Shown here in pieces: positions 8,192 to 16,714 of a stretch of 64,000 bases of DNA. The DNA comes from Flavobacterium hibernum (GTDB taxonomy: Bacteria; Bacteroidota; Bacteroidia; Flavobacteriales; Flavobacteriaceae): positions 1 to 64,000 of the forward strand of contig NZ_JPRK01000020.1 in assembly GCF_000832125.1 (NCBI RefSeq). Reading direction: 5' to 3'. How positions within the stretch are numbered: the stretch's first letter is position 1; every line of letters begins with the position of its first letter. Made by a program: the position numbers and the translations under genes. A model generated the notes under the pieces. That model worked only from the letters and a program-made list of their open reading frames with translations. It was not told the DNA's origin and did not search any database.

Positions 8192-9352
8192 TTAAAGTAA
8201 TGTTGTTCCGTTTGAGATTTTTACATCGTAAAATTTTAATTCAATCCCAAATGTATCTAAATAAAGATTTGAATACTTACGTTTAACCGCATTTTCTTGC
8301 CCTTTTTTAATCAAATTGATCGTGCAACCACCAAAACCTCCGCCCATTAAGCGAGAACCAATTATAGAATCATCAGCTTTTGCAGTATCTACAAGCATAT
8401 CCAATTCCGCACAACTAACTTCATATTCCTGCGATAAACCATAATGCGTTTCAAACAACAATTGTCCTAAAAGCTCAATATTTCCCTTGTCCAAAGCTTC
8501 ACACGCTTTTATTACGCGGTTTATTTCTTTTACAACATAATGTACTCTTTTAAAAACAGTCTCATTCATTTTGTCATGAATACTCAAAAGTTGTTCTTCA
8601 GTACAATCTCTAAAGCTTTTTACTTCAGGAAAATGACTTTTAATAATCGCTAAACCTTGTTCACATTCAATTCTACGAGTATTATACTCAGAGGTAAAAA
8701 GCGAATGTTTTACATTACTATCAAATAAAATCAAAGAATAATCTTTAAAATCGGCATTGTGATATTCAAAATCCAGCGTATTACAATCTAATTTTATCAC
8801 TTTGTTTTCAAGACCATGAACGCTCGAAAACTGATCCATAATACCGCAATTAATACCTACCCAATGTTCTGCCTTTTGACCTAATAAAGCAAGATCTACT
8901 TTTTTAATTTCTAAATTGAAAAGCGCTGCGATACCAAAAATCATTCCGCACTCTAAAGCTGCCGAAGACGATAATCCTGAACCAACCGGAATATTACTGC
9001 TAAAAACACAATTGAAACCTTCAAACAAAAAACCGTTATCTTGTAATTGTTTTATAACGCCACGAATGTAATTTGTCCAGACAACATCACTTAATGTGAT
9101 TTCTTCAGTCAAGTCGATTTCAAATTCCTCATTTAAATCAATGGCAATTATTTTAGATTTTTTAGAATTGTTTTTTTCAAAAGCAAAACAAATTATTTTG
9201 TCAATTGCTGCCGGTAAAACATAACCGTCGTTGTAGTCAATATGTTCGCCAATAATATTTATTCTTCCTGGGGAAAGAACTGTTTTTTGAGGTTTTGATC
9301 CGAACGATTTCTCAAAAAAAGCAGTTGTATTTTGTATTAAAATGTCATTCAT
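8192..9352 (-). CDS. galK: galactokinase
   Basis: A 386-aa GHMP kinase that phosphorylates alpha-D-galactose with ATP to galactose-1-phosphate. The galactokinase signature GRINIIGEHIDYNDG is at 29-43. The ATP-binding GHMP motif PVGSGLSSSAALE is at about 122-134. The catalytic Asp173 is in GIMDQFSS, and the third motif MGGGFGGCTI is near the C terminus. It is the middle gene of galM-galK-galT on the minus strand, 57 nt after galM and 16 nt before galT. Length and motifs are complete. Confidence 0.97.
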   Translation of the reverse strand: MNDILIQNTTAFFEKSFGSKPQKTVLSPGRINIIGEHIDYNDGYVLPAAIDKIICFAFEKNNSKKSKIIAIDLNEEFEIDLTEEITLSDVVWTNYIRGVIKQLQDNGFLFEGFNCVFSSNIPVGSGLSSSAALECGMIFGIAALFNLEIKKVDLALLGQKAEHWVGINCGIMDQFSSVHGLENKVIKLDCNTLDFEYHNADFKDYSLILFDSNVKHSLFTSEYNTRRIECEQGLAIIKSHFPEVKSFRDCTEEQLLSIHDKMNETVFKRVHYVVKEINRVIKACEALDKGNIELLGQLLFETHYGLSQEYEVSCAELDMLVDTAKADDSIIGSRLMGGGFGGCTINLIKKGQENAVKRKYSNLYLDTFGIELKFYDVKISNGTTLL

Positions 9353-9409
9353 TATTTTGTAATTGAAATAGTAATGCTTCTGTTTTTTGTAATTGTTTTA
9401 GCTGAAATA

Positions 9410-10465
9410 CTAATTTATATTTTCAAACTTATAAATTGTTTTCTGTTGGTATGTTTCTCCTTTTTTCAAAACCGAATTCGGAAAATGGTCATGATTGGGT
9501 GCGTCTGGAAAATTTTGAGTTTCAAAACAAATTCCGCTTGACGAATGATAATTAGCATTTTCTTTGCCTTTTAAAATATCAAAACAATTTCCGCCTACAT
9601 ATATATGTACACTTGGCTGATCTGTAAAAACACTCATTTGCAAATTGTTTTTTGAACTGAACAATTGCGCCACAACATTATTTGTAGCTTCAAGTACAAA
9701 AGAATGATCTATTGATGCAGGGCATTTTTTTGGACTTCTAAAATCGAAATCGTGATTAGAAAGCGCTGTGAATTTTCCTGTTGGAATATTTCCTGCATTT
9801 GTTTCTAATATTTTATCCGATTCAATAATCATTTCCTGATTTAAAACAGTAGCATCATGACCATCAAGATTAAAATAACTATGATGTGTCAGGTTGATAA
9901 CAGTATCTTTAGTAGACGTGGCTTTGTACTCTAATTCCAATTCATTTTTTTCCGTCAAAGTATAAGTCAAATCTACGTGCAATGTGCCAGGAAAATTTTC
10001 GTCTAAATCTGGACTCAACAAACTGAAGGTTATCGACGGATTATCACCAGAAGTTAAATTAGTAACATTCCATACTTTTTTTCCAAAACCAATATTTCCG
10101 CCATGCAAAGCATTCTCGTTATTATTAGTATTAAGTTGAAAACTTTTATTGTTTAATGTAAAAGCACCTTTATCGATTCGTCCAGCATATCGCCCAACAG
10201 TTGTACCAAAATAAGGAGCACTTGGCAAATTATAAGAAGCCAGATAAGATTCCAGATTATCGAAACCTAAAACTACATCGACAAGATTGCCGCCCGAAGT
10301 TGGAATTTGTAAAGAAGTAACAGTTGCACCATAATTTATAATCTGCACAATCATACCATTTTTGTTCGATAATTTAAAAGAAAGAACTTCTTCGTTATCT
10401 AATGTTATACCAAAAGATTTCGATGCAGATGTTTCTGGAGAATGCGATATGTTCTTTGTTTCCAT
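9410..10465 (-). CDS. galM: aldose 1-epimerase (galactose mutarotase), cytoplasmic
   Basis: About 351 aa from the ATG at 10465. An upstream in-frame ATG would add 13 hydrophobic residues (MFLFLDFIFF...), but the N terminus from METKNISHS aligns better with the family. Aldose 1-epimerase interconverts alpha- and beta-galactose so GalK gets its substrate. Seen motifs: FGTTVGRYAGRI, NALHGG with the substrate-binding His, THHSYFNLDGHD with the catalytic His, and GICFETQNFPDAPNH with the catalytic Glu. No export signal, unlike the paralog at 19172. It is the first gene of the gal operon and divergent from the GntR regulator. Confidence 0.92.
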   Translation of the reverse strand: METKNISHSPETSASKSFGITLDNEEVLSFKLSNKNGMIVQIINYGATVTSLQIPTSGGNLVDVVLGFDNLESYLASYNLPSAPYFGTTVGRYAGRIDKGAFTLNNKSFQLNTNNNENALHGGNIGFGKKVWNVTNLTSGDNPSITFSLLSPDLDENFPGTLHVDLTYTLTEKNELELEYKATSTKDTVINLTHHSYFNLDGHDATVLNQEMIIESDKILETNAGNIPTGKFTALSNHDFDFRSPKKCPASIDHSFVLEATNNVVAQLFSSKNNLQMSVFTDQPSVHIYVGGNCFDILKGKENANYHSSSGICFETQNFPDAPNHDHFPNSVLKKGETYQQKTIYKFENIN

Positions 10466-10518
10466 ATAAACTTTGAAAAAAATGAAATCCAAAAATAGAA
10501 ACATTCTCTATTTTTACA

Positions 10519-10535
10519 TACCAGTACCTACCAGT
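10519..10535. promoter_or_regulatory. tandem TACCAGT operator candidate
   Basis: TACCAGT occurs at 10519-10525 and again at 10529-10535, a direct repeat with a 10-bp period (one helical turn). It lies in the 101-nt divergent region between galM and the GntR gene, 32 nt before the likely regulator start. This suggests an operator for the GntR protein controlling both directions. Confidence 0.5.
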
Positions 10536-10566
10536 TTTTAGTATATTGCAAAAAAAACTAATTTTT

Positions 10567-11565
10567 ATGAATGTTATTTCGATTCAAAACAATCTTGGTT
10601 TGCCAAAATATAAGCAGATTATTCTTTCAATTGAGAAATCGATTGAAGAAGGAAAGTTGCTAAAAGGAGACCGACTTCCGTCTGTAAACAAAGTTTGTCT
10701 GGCATTTTCATTGTCTCGAGATACTGTTTTATTAGGTTATGACGAACTCAAAAAAAGAGGTATTATTTATGCCATTCCCGGTAAAGGTTATTATGTTAAA
10801 AGCGTCGAAACCACCATAAAACAAAAGATTTTTTTATTATTTGATGAATTAAATAGTTTTAAAGAAGATATCTATAATTCGTTTTTGCAACACATTGGAA
10901 AAAATGTTCAGGTCGATATTTTCTTTCATCATTTTAATGCACAGGTTTTTCAGAAATTAATAAGTGACAGTTACGGCAATTATACCAAATACATTATAAT
11001 GCCAACTAATTTAAGCGATGTTGCCAGTTTCCTAAAAAACCTACCAGTAGGTGAAGTAATCATACTAGATCAAACGAATCAGGACTTAAAATTGTATCCT
11101 GCAATTTATCAAAATCATCAAAAAGATATCTTTGAAGGGTTGACCAAAGGAAAAGCAAAGCTCAATAAATACCAAAAATTGATTTTAATTTTTCCCGGAT
11201 TTCGAGAACCTCTTGGAATGAAAATTGGTTTTGAAGCTTTTTGTACTGAAAATGATTTTGAGTACGAAATTATTACTGAATTTGCTGAGAGAGAAATTAC
11301 TTTTGGCGATTTGTTTATTATTCCGAATGATCGTGATTTGGTTCACGTAATCGAAAAAGCGAGATCTCAAAATTTGAAACTTGGTGCCGATTTTGGAATT
11401 ATATCGTACAACGAAACTCCGTTAAAGAAAATTGTCGCAAACGGAATTACAACTATTTCAACTCATTTTGAAACTATGGGAAAAATTCTCGCCAGCATGG
11501 TTCTTAAAGGAAGCAAAGAACAAATAGAAAACAAATCGTCGTTAATTATTCGGAATTCTTTGTAA
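10567..11565 (+). CDS. GntR-family regulator with LacI-type sensor domain
   Basis: About 332 aa from the ATG at 10567 (MNVISIQNN); the ATG seven codons upstream gives an unlikely MQKKLIF extension. Residues 1-75 are a GntR winged helix: PKYKQIILSIEKSI, KGDRLPSVNKVC, and the recognition helix LSRDTVLLGYDELKKRGII. The rest resembles a LacI/GalR-type periplasmic-binding-like fold, with the late segment GIISYNETPLKKIVANGITTIST matching the LacI effector domain. This GntR+LacI fusion is common among sugar-catabolism regulators of Bacteroidetes. It is divergent from galM-galK-galT, so it most likely senses galactose and controls that operon through the TACCAGT repeat. Confidence 0.82.
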   Translation: MNVISIQNNLGLPKYKQIILSIEKSIEEGKLLKGDRLPSVNKVCLAFSLSRDTVLLGYDELKKRGIIYAIPGKGYYVKSVETTIKQKIFLLFDELNSFKEDIYNSFLQHIGKNVQVDIFFHHFNAQVFQKLISDSYGNYTKYIIMPTNLSDVASFLKNLPVGEVIILDQTNQDLKLYPAIYQNHQKDIFEGLTKGKAKLNKYQKLILIFPGFREPLGMKIGFEAFCTENDFEYEIITEFAEREITFGDLFIIPNDRDLVHVIEKARSQNLKLGADFGIISYNETPLKKIVANGITTISTHFETMGKILASMVLKGSKEQIENKSSLIIRNSL

Positions 11566-11654
11566 AGTGATATTTCCTTAATACGGTTTATTTCACAACT
11601 AAAAACATTTTTGTTTGAAACTATTTAAAAAAAAGAATGAAACATTTTTTTGTA

Positions 11655-11683
11655 TATATTTGTAAATGTAAATTTTACACTTA
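11655..11683 (+). promoter_or_regulatory. orphan promoter with AraR-type operator
   Basis: TATATTTG at 11655-11662 fits the TAnnTTTG -7 box. Three bases later comes AATGTAA-ATTTT-ACACTTA (11665-11683), sharing the ACACTTA half-site and spacing of the sites beside araR, abfA and araB. The operator would cover the transcription start. No protein gene follows; a terminator lies about 65 nt downstream. Confidence 0.45.
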
Positions 11684-11745
11684 ATATTTTTAGTTTGTTT
11701 CTTATTCTTTAATTTTTAGTTTTTTAATAATAGTTTTATTGAAGT

Positions 11746-11790
11746 AAAAAACCCTGAAAGGTTGTAGTTTTCAGGGTTTTGGTTTTTTGT
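11746..11790. terminator. intrinsic terminator, probably bidirectional
   Basis: AAACCCTGAAA (11748-11758) pairs with TTTCAGGGTTT (11769-11779), followed by ggttttttg on the plus strand and a T-run on the minus strand as well. It could end the GntR transcript, the araR transcript or a short RNA from 11670. Confidence 0.7.
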
Positions 11791-11861
11791 AAAATTGCAT
11801 AATATTAAAATGATGTAGAAAATCTGTGCAAATCCTTTAATTCTATCTAACACTTTTTCAA

Positions 11862-11985
11862 AGGAACGCGGATTATGCGGATTCGCTAAAGCGAAAACAC
11901 GGATTAAACGGATTTAATTTTCAATTATTTTAAAATCAGTTTTTAATCCGCGACTTTACTTTTGTAAATCTGTATCATCCGCGTC
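11862..11985. repeat. GCGGAT/ATCCGC-rich intergenic repeat
   Basis: The 497-nt gap 11566-12062 holds no plausible gene. After the terminator it contains spaced GCGGATT/ACGGATT words (11868-11920) and inverted ATCCGCG copies (11945-11985), plus the small palindrome TTCGCTAAAGCGAA. It looks like a degenerate dispersed intergenic repeat. Confidence 0.4.
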
Positions 11986-12062
11986 TCTTTTATAGATCAT
12001 TCAAGTTAGCTTCTCTTTGTCAAAGTCCTCAACAAATTTCTTGCAATATATGGCTGTCTTTT

Positions 12063-12752
12063 TTATAAATTCAGTACAAAATCGTTTAGTAATTTTTCTT
12101 CGTATTTTTCTTTATTAAAAGTATACAGGTAAGATCCCTTTCGTGACGACTGCATATCTTTTTCTTCTAATTTGTTTAAAATTTCCAGCGAGTTGATTTT
12201 ACTGATAAAGTTTCGTTTATCTAATTCTTTACTCAAAATAGCTTCATATAATTCTAATAACTGACGCATTGTGAATTTTTCAGGAAGCAATTCAAAACCA
12301 ATAGGCTTGATCGAAGTCCTGTATCGCAATCTTTTGATAGCATTTTTAACCATCTCATTATGGTCAAAAATTAAGTTTGGCGCATCAGTAATACTAAACC
12401 ATTGTGCATGGTAATTTTTAATCAATTCGGCATTATGATTTTCAATATTGATTAAAGCATAGTACGAAACAGAGATGGTTCTTTCGACAGGGTCACGATC
12501 AATTTCACTGTAAGCATATAATTGCTCCATATAAATATCGTTTAAACCCGTATATGTATTTAAAATTCTGATAGCCGCATCGTCAAGCACTTCATCACGT
12601 TTTAAAAAGCCACCAATTAAAGACCATTTTCCTTTTTCAGGCTCAAAGTCTCTCTTGATTAATAAGATTTTCAACCCCTCATGGTCGAACCCAAAAATGA
12701 TACAATCTACTGCTAATAGTACTTTATCTGCAGAGCTATAACTGTTTAGCAT
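12063..12752 (-). CDS. araR: Nudix-type transcriptional regulator of arabinose use (AraR-like)
   Basis: A 229-aa protein with a Nudix-like N-terminal domain (about residues 10-140: VDCIIFGFDHEGLKILLIKR, then GKWSLIGGFLKRDE). The C-terminal winged helix spans about 150-225 (PEKFTMRQLLELYEAILSK, then RNFISKINSLEIL). The Nudix box is degenerate: LDDAAIRILNTYTGL lacks the REXXEE catalytic core, so it should bind a ligand and not hydrolyse nucleotides. This is the architecture of BtAraR, the Nudix-type L-arabinose repressor of Bacteroides, and the neighbours are an arabinofuranosidase and araBDA. The gene is divergent from abfA, with shared operators at 12809 and 13114. The ligand is presumably L-arabinose. 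Confidence 0.85.
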   Translation of the reverse strand: MLNSYSSADKVLLAVDCIIFGFDHEGLKILLIKRDFEPEKGKWSLIGGFLKRDEVLDDAAIRILNTYTGLNDIYMEQLYAYSEIDRDPVERTISVSYYALINIENHNAELIKNYHAQWFSITDAPNLIFDHNEMVKNAIKRLRYRTSIKPIGFELLPEKFTMRQLLELYEAILSKELDKRNFISKINSLEILNKLEEKDMQSSRKGSYLYTFNKEKYEEKLLNDFVLNL

Positions 12753-12808
12753 ATTAAATTTTTTATTGGTAAATATATAAACTTCCTAATTTGTTTTGCA
12801 ACTATATT

Positions 12809-12827
12809 AATGTGTATTTTACACTTA
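12809..12827. promoter_or_regulatory. AraR operator, araR side
   Basis: AATGTGT-ATTTT-ACACTTA, an imperfect 19-bp palindrome 57-75 nt upstream of the araR start. On the minus strand it lies directly upstream of a promoter-like TTG (12795-12793 region) and TATATTTA. This suggests autoregulation; the protein-DNA link is inferred. Confidence 0.6.
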
Positions 12828-13113
12828 TGACAGAATGCTTTTTAATAATATTCTTAAGTTAATGGTTTTTATGAAAATACAGACAAAAGTAATGGTTTTT
12901 TTCTTGCTAAAATGACGCGTTAAATTTCAAATTTTATTAAAAATCTATAATTATCAATTCTTTTTCTCAAAATTTTAGATTTAGAACAAGATTTTGCAAG
13001 ACAAGTATCCGTTTTTATTTGGATTTTCACACTTCGTTTGCTAAATGTGTTTTTATTTTACCTTTTTAATATTATTTATTTGTTTTTGAGTGTTTATTTT
13101 AGTTAAATTTACA

Positions 13114-13132
13114 AATGTATAAAAAACACTTA
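13114..13132. promoter_or_regulatory. AraR operator, abfA side
   Basis: AATGTAT-AAAAA-ACACTTA, same half-site and spacing as at 12809, ending 66 nt before the abfA start codon. Weaker partial copies (aaatgtgtttttatttt at 13044 and gtgtttatttt at 13090) lie just upstream. The rest of the gap 12828-13113 shows no gene. Confidence 0.6.
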
Positions 13133-13197
13133 TATTAATGTGAATTGCTGTAGAATCGATTCTAAAAATTTGTATTGTACTAAAGAACAGATATATT

Positions 13198-14730
13198 ATG
13201 AAAAAAACACTTTTAGTAGCATTTCTTATTATCACTTGCGCTCGCAATAGTTTTGCCCAAAGCCAAACTACAGTAATTTCTATAAAAGAAACCACCACTT
13301 CACCCATAATAAATAAAAACATTTATGGACATTTTGCCGAGCATTTAGGACGATCTATTTATGGAGGTTTTTTTGTGGGGGATACTTCAAAAATTCCAAA
13401 TACAAACGGAGTTCGAAATGATATTATTAAAGCCTTAAAAGAATTAAAAATTCCAAATTTAAGATGGCCTGGAGGTTGTTTTGCAGATACCTATCACTGG
13501 AAAGATGGTATTGGGCCAAAAGAAAATAGACCGACAATTGTAAATCAATGGTGGGGAGGAGTAACTGAAGATAATAGTTTTGGGACACATGATTTTTTAA
13601 ACATGTGCGAATTGCTTGGGGCAGAACCTTACTTATCCGGAAATGTTGGTAGCGGTACCGTACAGGAACTTTCGGATTGGGTGCAATATGCCAATTTTAA
13701 AGGGAAAAGCCCAATGAGTGACTTGCGTACAAAAAATGGCAGAACAGAACCTTGGAAAGTGAATTTTTGGGGCATTGGAAATGAAGCCTGGGGTTGTGGT
13801 GGAAATATGACGGCAGATTATTATGCAAATGAGTATAGAAAATATGCCACATTTATGCCAAATGATATCGTAAGAATTGCATCGGGCGCAAATAGTGACA
13901 ACTATAATTGGACAGAAACTTTAATGAAAAATATTCCAGCCAATATGTTAGGAGGCTTGGCACTTCATCATTATTCTGTAATAGATTGGAATAAAAAAGG
14001 AGACGGCGTTGATTTTACCGAAGATCAATATTTTGCAACAATGAAAGAGGCGCTAAAAATGGAAGAGTTGGTTACCAAACATTCGGCGATTATGGACAAA
14101 TATGATCCAAACAAAAAAATTGACCTTGTTGTAGATGAATGGGGTGGTTGGTACGATGTTGAAAAAGGAACTAATCCCGGTTTTTTATTCCAACAAAACA
14201 CGATGCGAGATGCGGTTTTGGCAGGAGCAACATTAAATATTTTTAACAATCACGCAGATAGAGTTCGTATGGCAAATTTGGCACAATGTGTAAATGTTTT
14301 GCAAGCCGTTATTTTAACAGATAAAGCAAAAATGATTACTACGCCAACTTACCATGTAATGAAAATGTACAATGTACATCAAGACGCTACATTATTAAAT
14401 CTAAATTTTAGCGCGCCAAATTATACCTATAGAGGAGAATCACTTCCGGCGGTTTCGGCATCAGCCTCAAAAGACAAAAGCGGAAAAGTTCATATTTCGA
14501 TAGTAAACATCGATTCAAAAAATAAAAACAAAATAGAAATTGATGTAAATAATTTGGGAGTAAAAAACTTTACGGGAACAATTTTAAACGCATCAAAATT
14601 ACAGGATTTTAATTCTTTTGATACGCCCAATAAAATTGTACCAACAGCTTTTAAAGGATTTGAAAATAAAAAAGGAAAACTAGAAATTACAATTCCTCCA
14701 TTTTCAGTATTGGTTTTAGAAGGAAAATAG
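13198..14730 (+). CDS. abfA: alpha-L-arabinofuranosidase, GH51, secreted
   Basis: A 510-aa GH51 enzyme. It has a signal peptide (about residues 1-20, ending SFA-QSQ), so it acts in the periplasm or outside. It removes terminal alpha-L-arabinofuranosyl residues from arabinan or arabinoxylan fragments. The acid/base Glu196 is in WGIGNEAWGC, and the nucleophile Glu314 is in VVDEWGGWYD. NLRWPGGCFADTYHW (88-102) is the conserved GH51 segment, and the C-terminal beta domain ends IPPFSVLVLEGK. It starts the arabinose block and is divergent from araR with AraR-type operators between. A 292-nt gap with its own operator separates it from araB, so it is probably its own transcript. A weak hairpin (CTCTTTTA/TAAAAGAG, 14747-14770) follows the stop codon. 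Confidence 0.95.
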   Translation: MKKTLLVAFLIITCARNSFAQSQTTVISIKETTTSPIINKNIYGHFAEHLGRSIYGGFFVGDTSKIPNTNGVRNDIIKALKELKIPNLRWPGGCFADTYHWKDGIGPKENRPTIVNQWWGGVTEDNSFGTHDFLNMCELLGAEPYLSGNVGSGTVQELSDWVQYANFKGKSPMSDLRTKNGRTEPWKVNFWGIGNEAWGCGGNMTADYYANEYRKYATFMPNDIVRIASGANSDNYNWTETLMKNIPANMLGGLALHHYSVIDWNKKGDGVDFTEDQYFATMKEALKMEELVTKHSAIMDKYDPNKKIDLVVDEWGGWYDVEKGTNPGFLFQQNTMRDAVLAGATLNIFNNHADRVRMANLAQCVNVLQAVILTDKAKMITTPTYHVMKMYNVHQDATLLNLNFSAPNYTYRGESLPAVSASASKDKSGKVHISIVNIDSKNKNKIEIDVNNLGVKNFTGTILNASKLQDFNSFDTPNKIVPTAFKGFENKKGKLEITIPPFSVLVLEGK

Positions 14731-14954
14731 AATTGCAAGCATAATTCTCTTTTATTTTAGAGTAAAAGAGCTTTGTAACAAGAATGCTAACAAATTAAAA
14801 TAAAGCCAATTTATATTTGAATTTGGTGATATTTTGAATTTAAGATGAAGTATTCGTAATTGAACAAGTGTAAAAGTTACGTTTGTTTTTAGTTTTAATC
14901 TTAAATGTTTGATTTTGATGCATTATTTGTAAAAATATCGCACGCCTTTTTTGT

Positions 14955-14998
14955 TAAGTGTTTTTTATACACTTATGAATTATTTATAATTATATTTG
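14955..14998 (+). promoter_or_regulatory. araB promoter with AraR operator
   Basis: TAAGTGT-TTTTTAT-ACACTTA (14955-14975) is a perfect 7-bp inverted repeat. It is followed after 15 nt by TATATTTG (14991-14998), an exact TAnnTTTG -7 box. The araB ATG is 24 nt after the box. The operator would cover the -33 region, as expected for repression. Confidence 0.65.
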
Positions 14999-15022
14999 TC
15001 ACTATTAAAAAATGAATTTCGA

Positions 15023-16714
15023 ATGAAAAATTACGTTATAGGATTGGACTACGGAACAGATTCTGTTCGAGCGATGCTAATAGACACTGAAAATGGGCAA
15101 GAGTTGGCATCCAATGTTTCTCATTATAAGAGATGGAAAAACAAACAATATTGCGATGCGTCGATAAATCAATTTCGTCAGCATCCTTTAGATCATATTG
15201 AAGGTTTAGAAATTACGATTCAAACCGTTATAAAAGAAAGTAAAGTAGATCCTTCATTAATAAAAGGAATTTGTATTGATACGACGGGATCATCTCCGGT
15301 TCCTGTAACCAAAGACGGAATTCCGTTGGCATTGACAAAAGGTTTTGAAGAAAACCCAAATGCAATGATGGTGTTATGGAAAGATCATACATCTATAAAT
15401 GAAGCAAACGAAATCAATGAACTGGCTGTAAGCTGGGGCGGAGAAAACGTAACCAAATATGTTGGTGGAATTTATTCATCAGAATGGTTTTGGGCAAAAA
15501 TCCTGCACATTGCCAGAGAAGATGAAGCCGTTCGAAATGCAGCGTATACCTGGATGGAGCATTGCGATTTAATGACGTATTTATTAATCGAAGAAAAAGA
15601 TTTAAAAACATTTAAAAGAAGCCGTTGCGCCGCGGGACATAAGGCAATGTGGCACGAAGACTGGAACGGACTTCCTCCGGTTGAATTTTTAGAAAAATTA
15701 CATCCCTATTTAGCACAGCTTCGCGGTAATTTATACGATGAAACGTATACATCTGATTTAGTTGCCGGAAATTTAAGTAAAGAATGGGCAGATCGTTTAG
15801 GACTTTCAACAGAAACTGTTGTAGCTGTTGGGACCTTCGATGCACATTCTGGAGCAGTTGGGGCAAAAATTGGAGAAAATACTTTGGTTCGTGTTATGGG
15901 AACTTCAACCTGCGATATTTTGGTTGGTTCTTATGATGAAGTGGGAACTAAAACTGTTCGTGGAATCTGCGGACAAGTTGACGGATCTGTAATTCCGGGC
16001 TTTATTGGTCTTGAAGCAGGGCAATCTGCTTTTGGAGATTTATTGGCTTGGTACAAAGAATTATTGCTTTGGCCAACAGATCATTTATTAACAGCTTCGA
16101 CTGTTTTAAATGACGAACAAAAAGAGCAACTAAGAGAAGAATTCAGTGATAAATTAATTGTAGAATTAACAAAAGAAGCCGAGAAAATTGCGGTTTCAGA
16201 TAGTCTTCCAATTGCTTTGGACTGGATTAACGGACGTAGAACTCCAGATGCTAATCAGGAATTAACAAGCGCGATTTCAAACCTTTCTTTAGGAACAAAA
16301 GCACCGCACATTTTTAAAGCTTTAGTAAACGCAATTTGTTTTGGAGCAAAGAAAATTGTAGACCGTTTTGAAGAAGAAGGTGTAAAAATTGACAGTGTTA
16401 TCGGAATTGGTGGCGTTGCCCGCAAATCTCCTTTTATCATGCAGACTTTGGCAAACGTTTTAAACAAGCCAATTAAAATTGCAGCTTCAGACCAAACCCC
16501 AGCTTTAGGTGCAGCAATTTATGCGGCCGTTGCAGCAGGAATTTATTCAAACGTAATCGAAGCAAGCCAAAAAATAGGAAGCGATTTTGACGGAGAATAT
16601 TTTCCTCAATTAGATAAAGTAGCAGCCTATAACAAACTACTTATTGCTTACGATCAATTAAGCGCTTACGAAGATCCAACTATTAAAATTTCGCAACATG
16701 AGTTCTCAATATAA
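15023..16714 (+). CDS. araB: L-ribulokinase
   Basis: A 563-aa FGGY-family kinase from the ATG at 15023 (MKNYVIGLDYGTDSVRAML); the frame opens at a TTG 27 nt earlier, inside the -7 box, so that start is rejected. It phosphorylates L-ribulose to L-ribulose-5-phosphate with ATP. The N-terminal phosphate-binding segment is GLDYGTDSVR, GICIDTTGSSPVPV is a ribulokinase-type motif, VGTFDAHSGAVGA holds the catalytic Asp, and SVIGIGGVARKSPFIMQTLANV is the C-terminal adenosine-binding motif. The stop codon overlaps the araD start by 17 nt, so araB-araD are translationally coupled. Length matches the family. Confidence 0.96.
   Translation: MKNYVIGLDYGTDSVRAMLIDTENGQELASNVSHYKRWKNKQYCDASINQFRQHPLDHIEGLEITIQTVIKESKVDPSLIKGICIDTTGSSPVPVTKDGIPLALTKGFEENPNAMMVLWKDHTSINEANEINELAVSWGGENVTKYVGGIYSSEWFWAKILHIAREDEAVRNAAYTWMEHCDLMTYLLIEEKDLKTFKRSRCAAGHKAMWHEDWNGLPPVEFLEKLHPYLAQLRGNLYDETYTSDLVAGNLSKEWADRLGLSTETVVAVGTFDAHSGAVGAKIGENTLVRVMGTSTCDILVGSYDEVGTKTVRGICGQVDGSVIPGFIGLEAGQSAFGDLLAWYKELLLWPTDHLLTASTVLNDEQKEQLREEFSDKLIVELTKEAEKIAVSDSLPIALDWINGRRTPDANQELTSAISNLSLGTKAPHIFKALVNAICFGAKKIVDRFEEEGVKIDSVIGIGGVARKSPFIMQTLANVLNKPIKIAASDQTPALGAAIYAAVAAGIYSNVIEASQKIGSDFDGEYFPQLDKVAAYNKLLIAYDQLSAYEDPTIKISQHEFSI

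Noticed and set aside
11862..11985. ATCCGC repeat as a replication origin or attachment site
   Set aside because: No DnaA boxes, dnaA gene or integrase; the words are degenerate and match other intergenic repeats in style.
13053..13322. 89-aa minus-strand frame over the abfA start
   Set aside because: It overlaps the signal-peptide region of abfA and the operator gap and has no motif; shadow frame.
14996..15022. TTG start for araB nine codons upstream
   Set aside because: The TTG lies inside the -7 box TATATTTG, so it cannot be in the mRNA from that promoter; ATG 15023 gives the normal N terminus.
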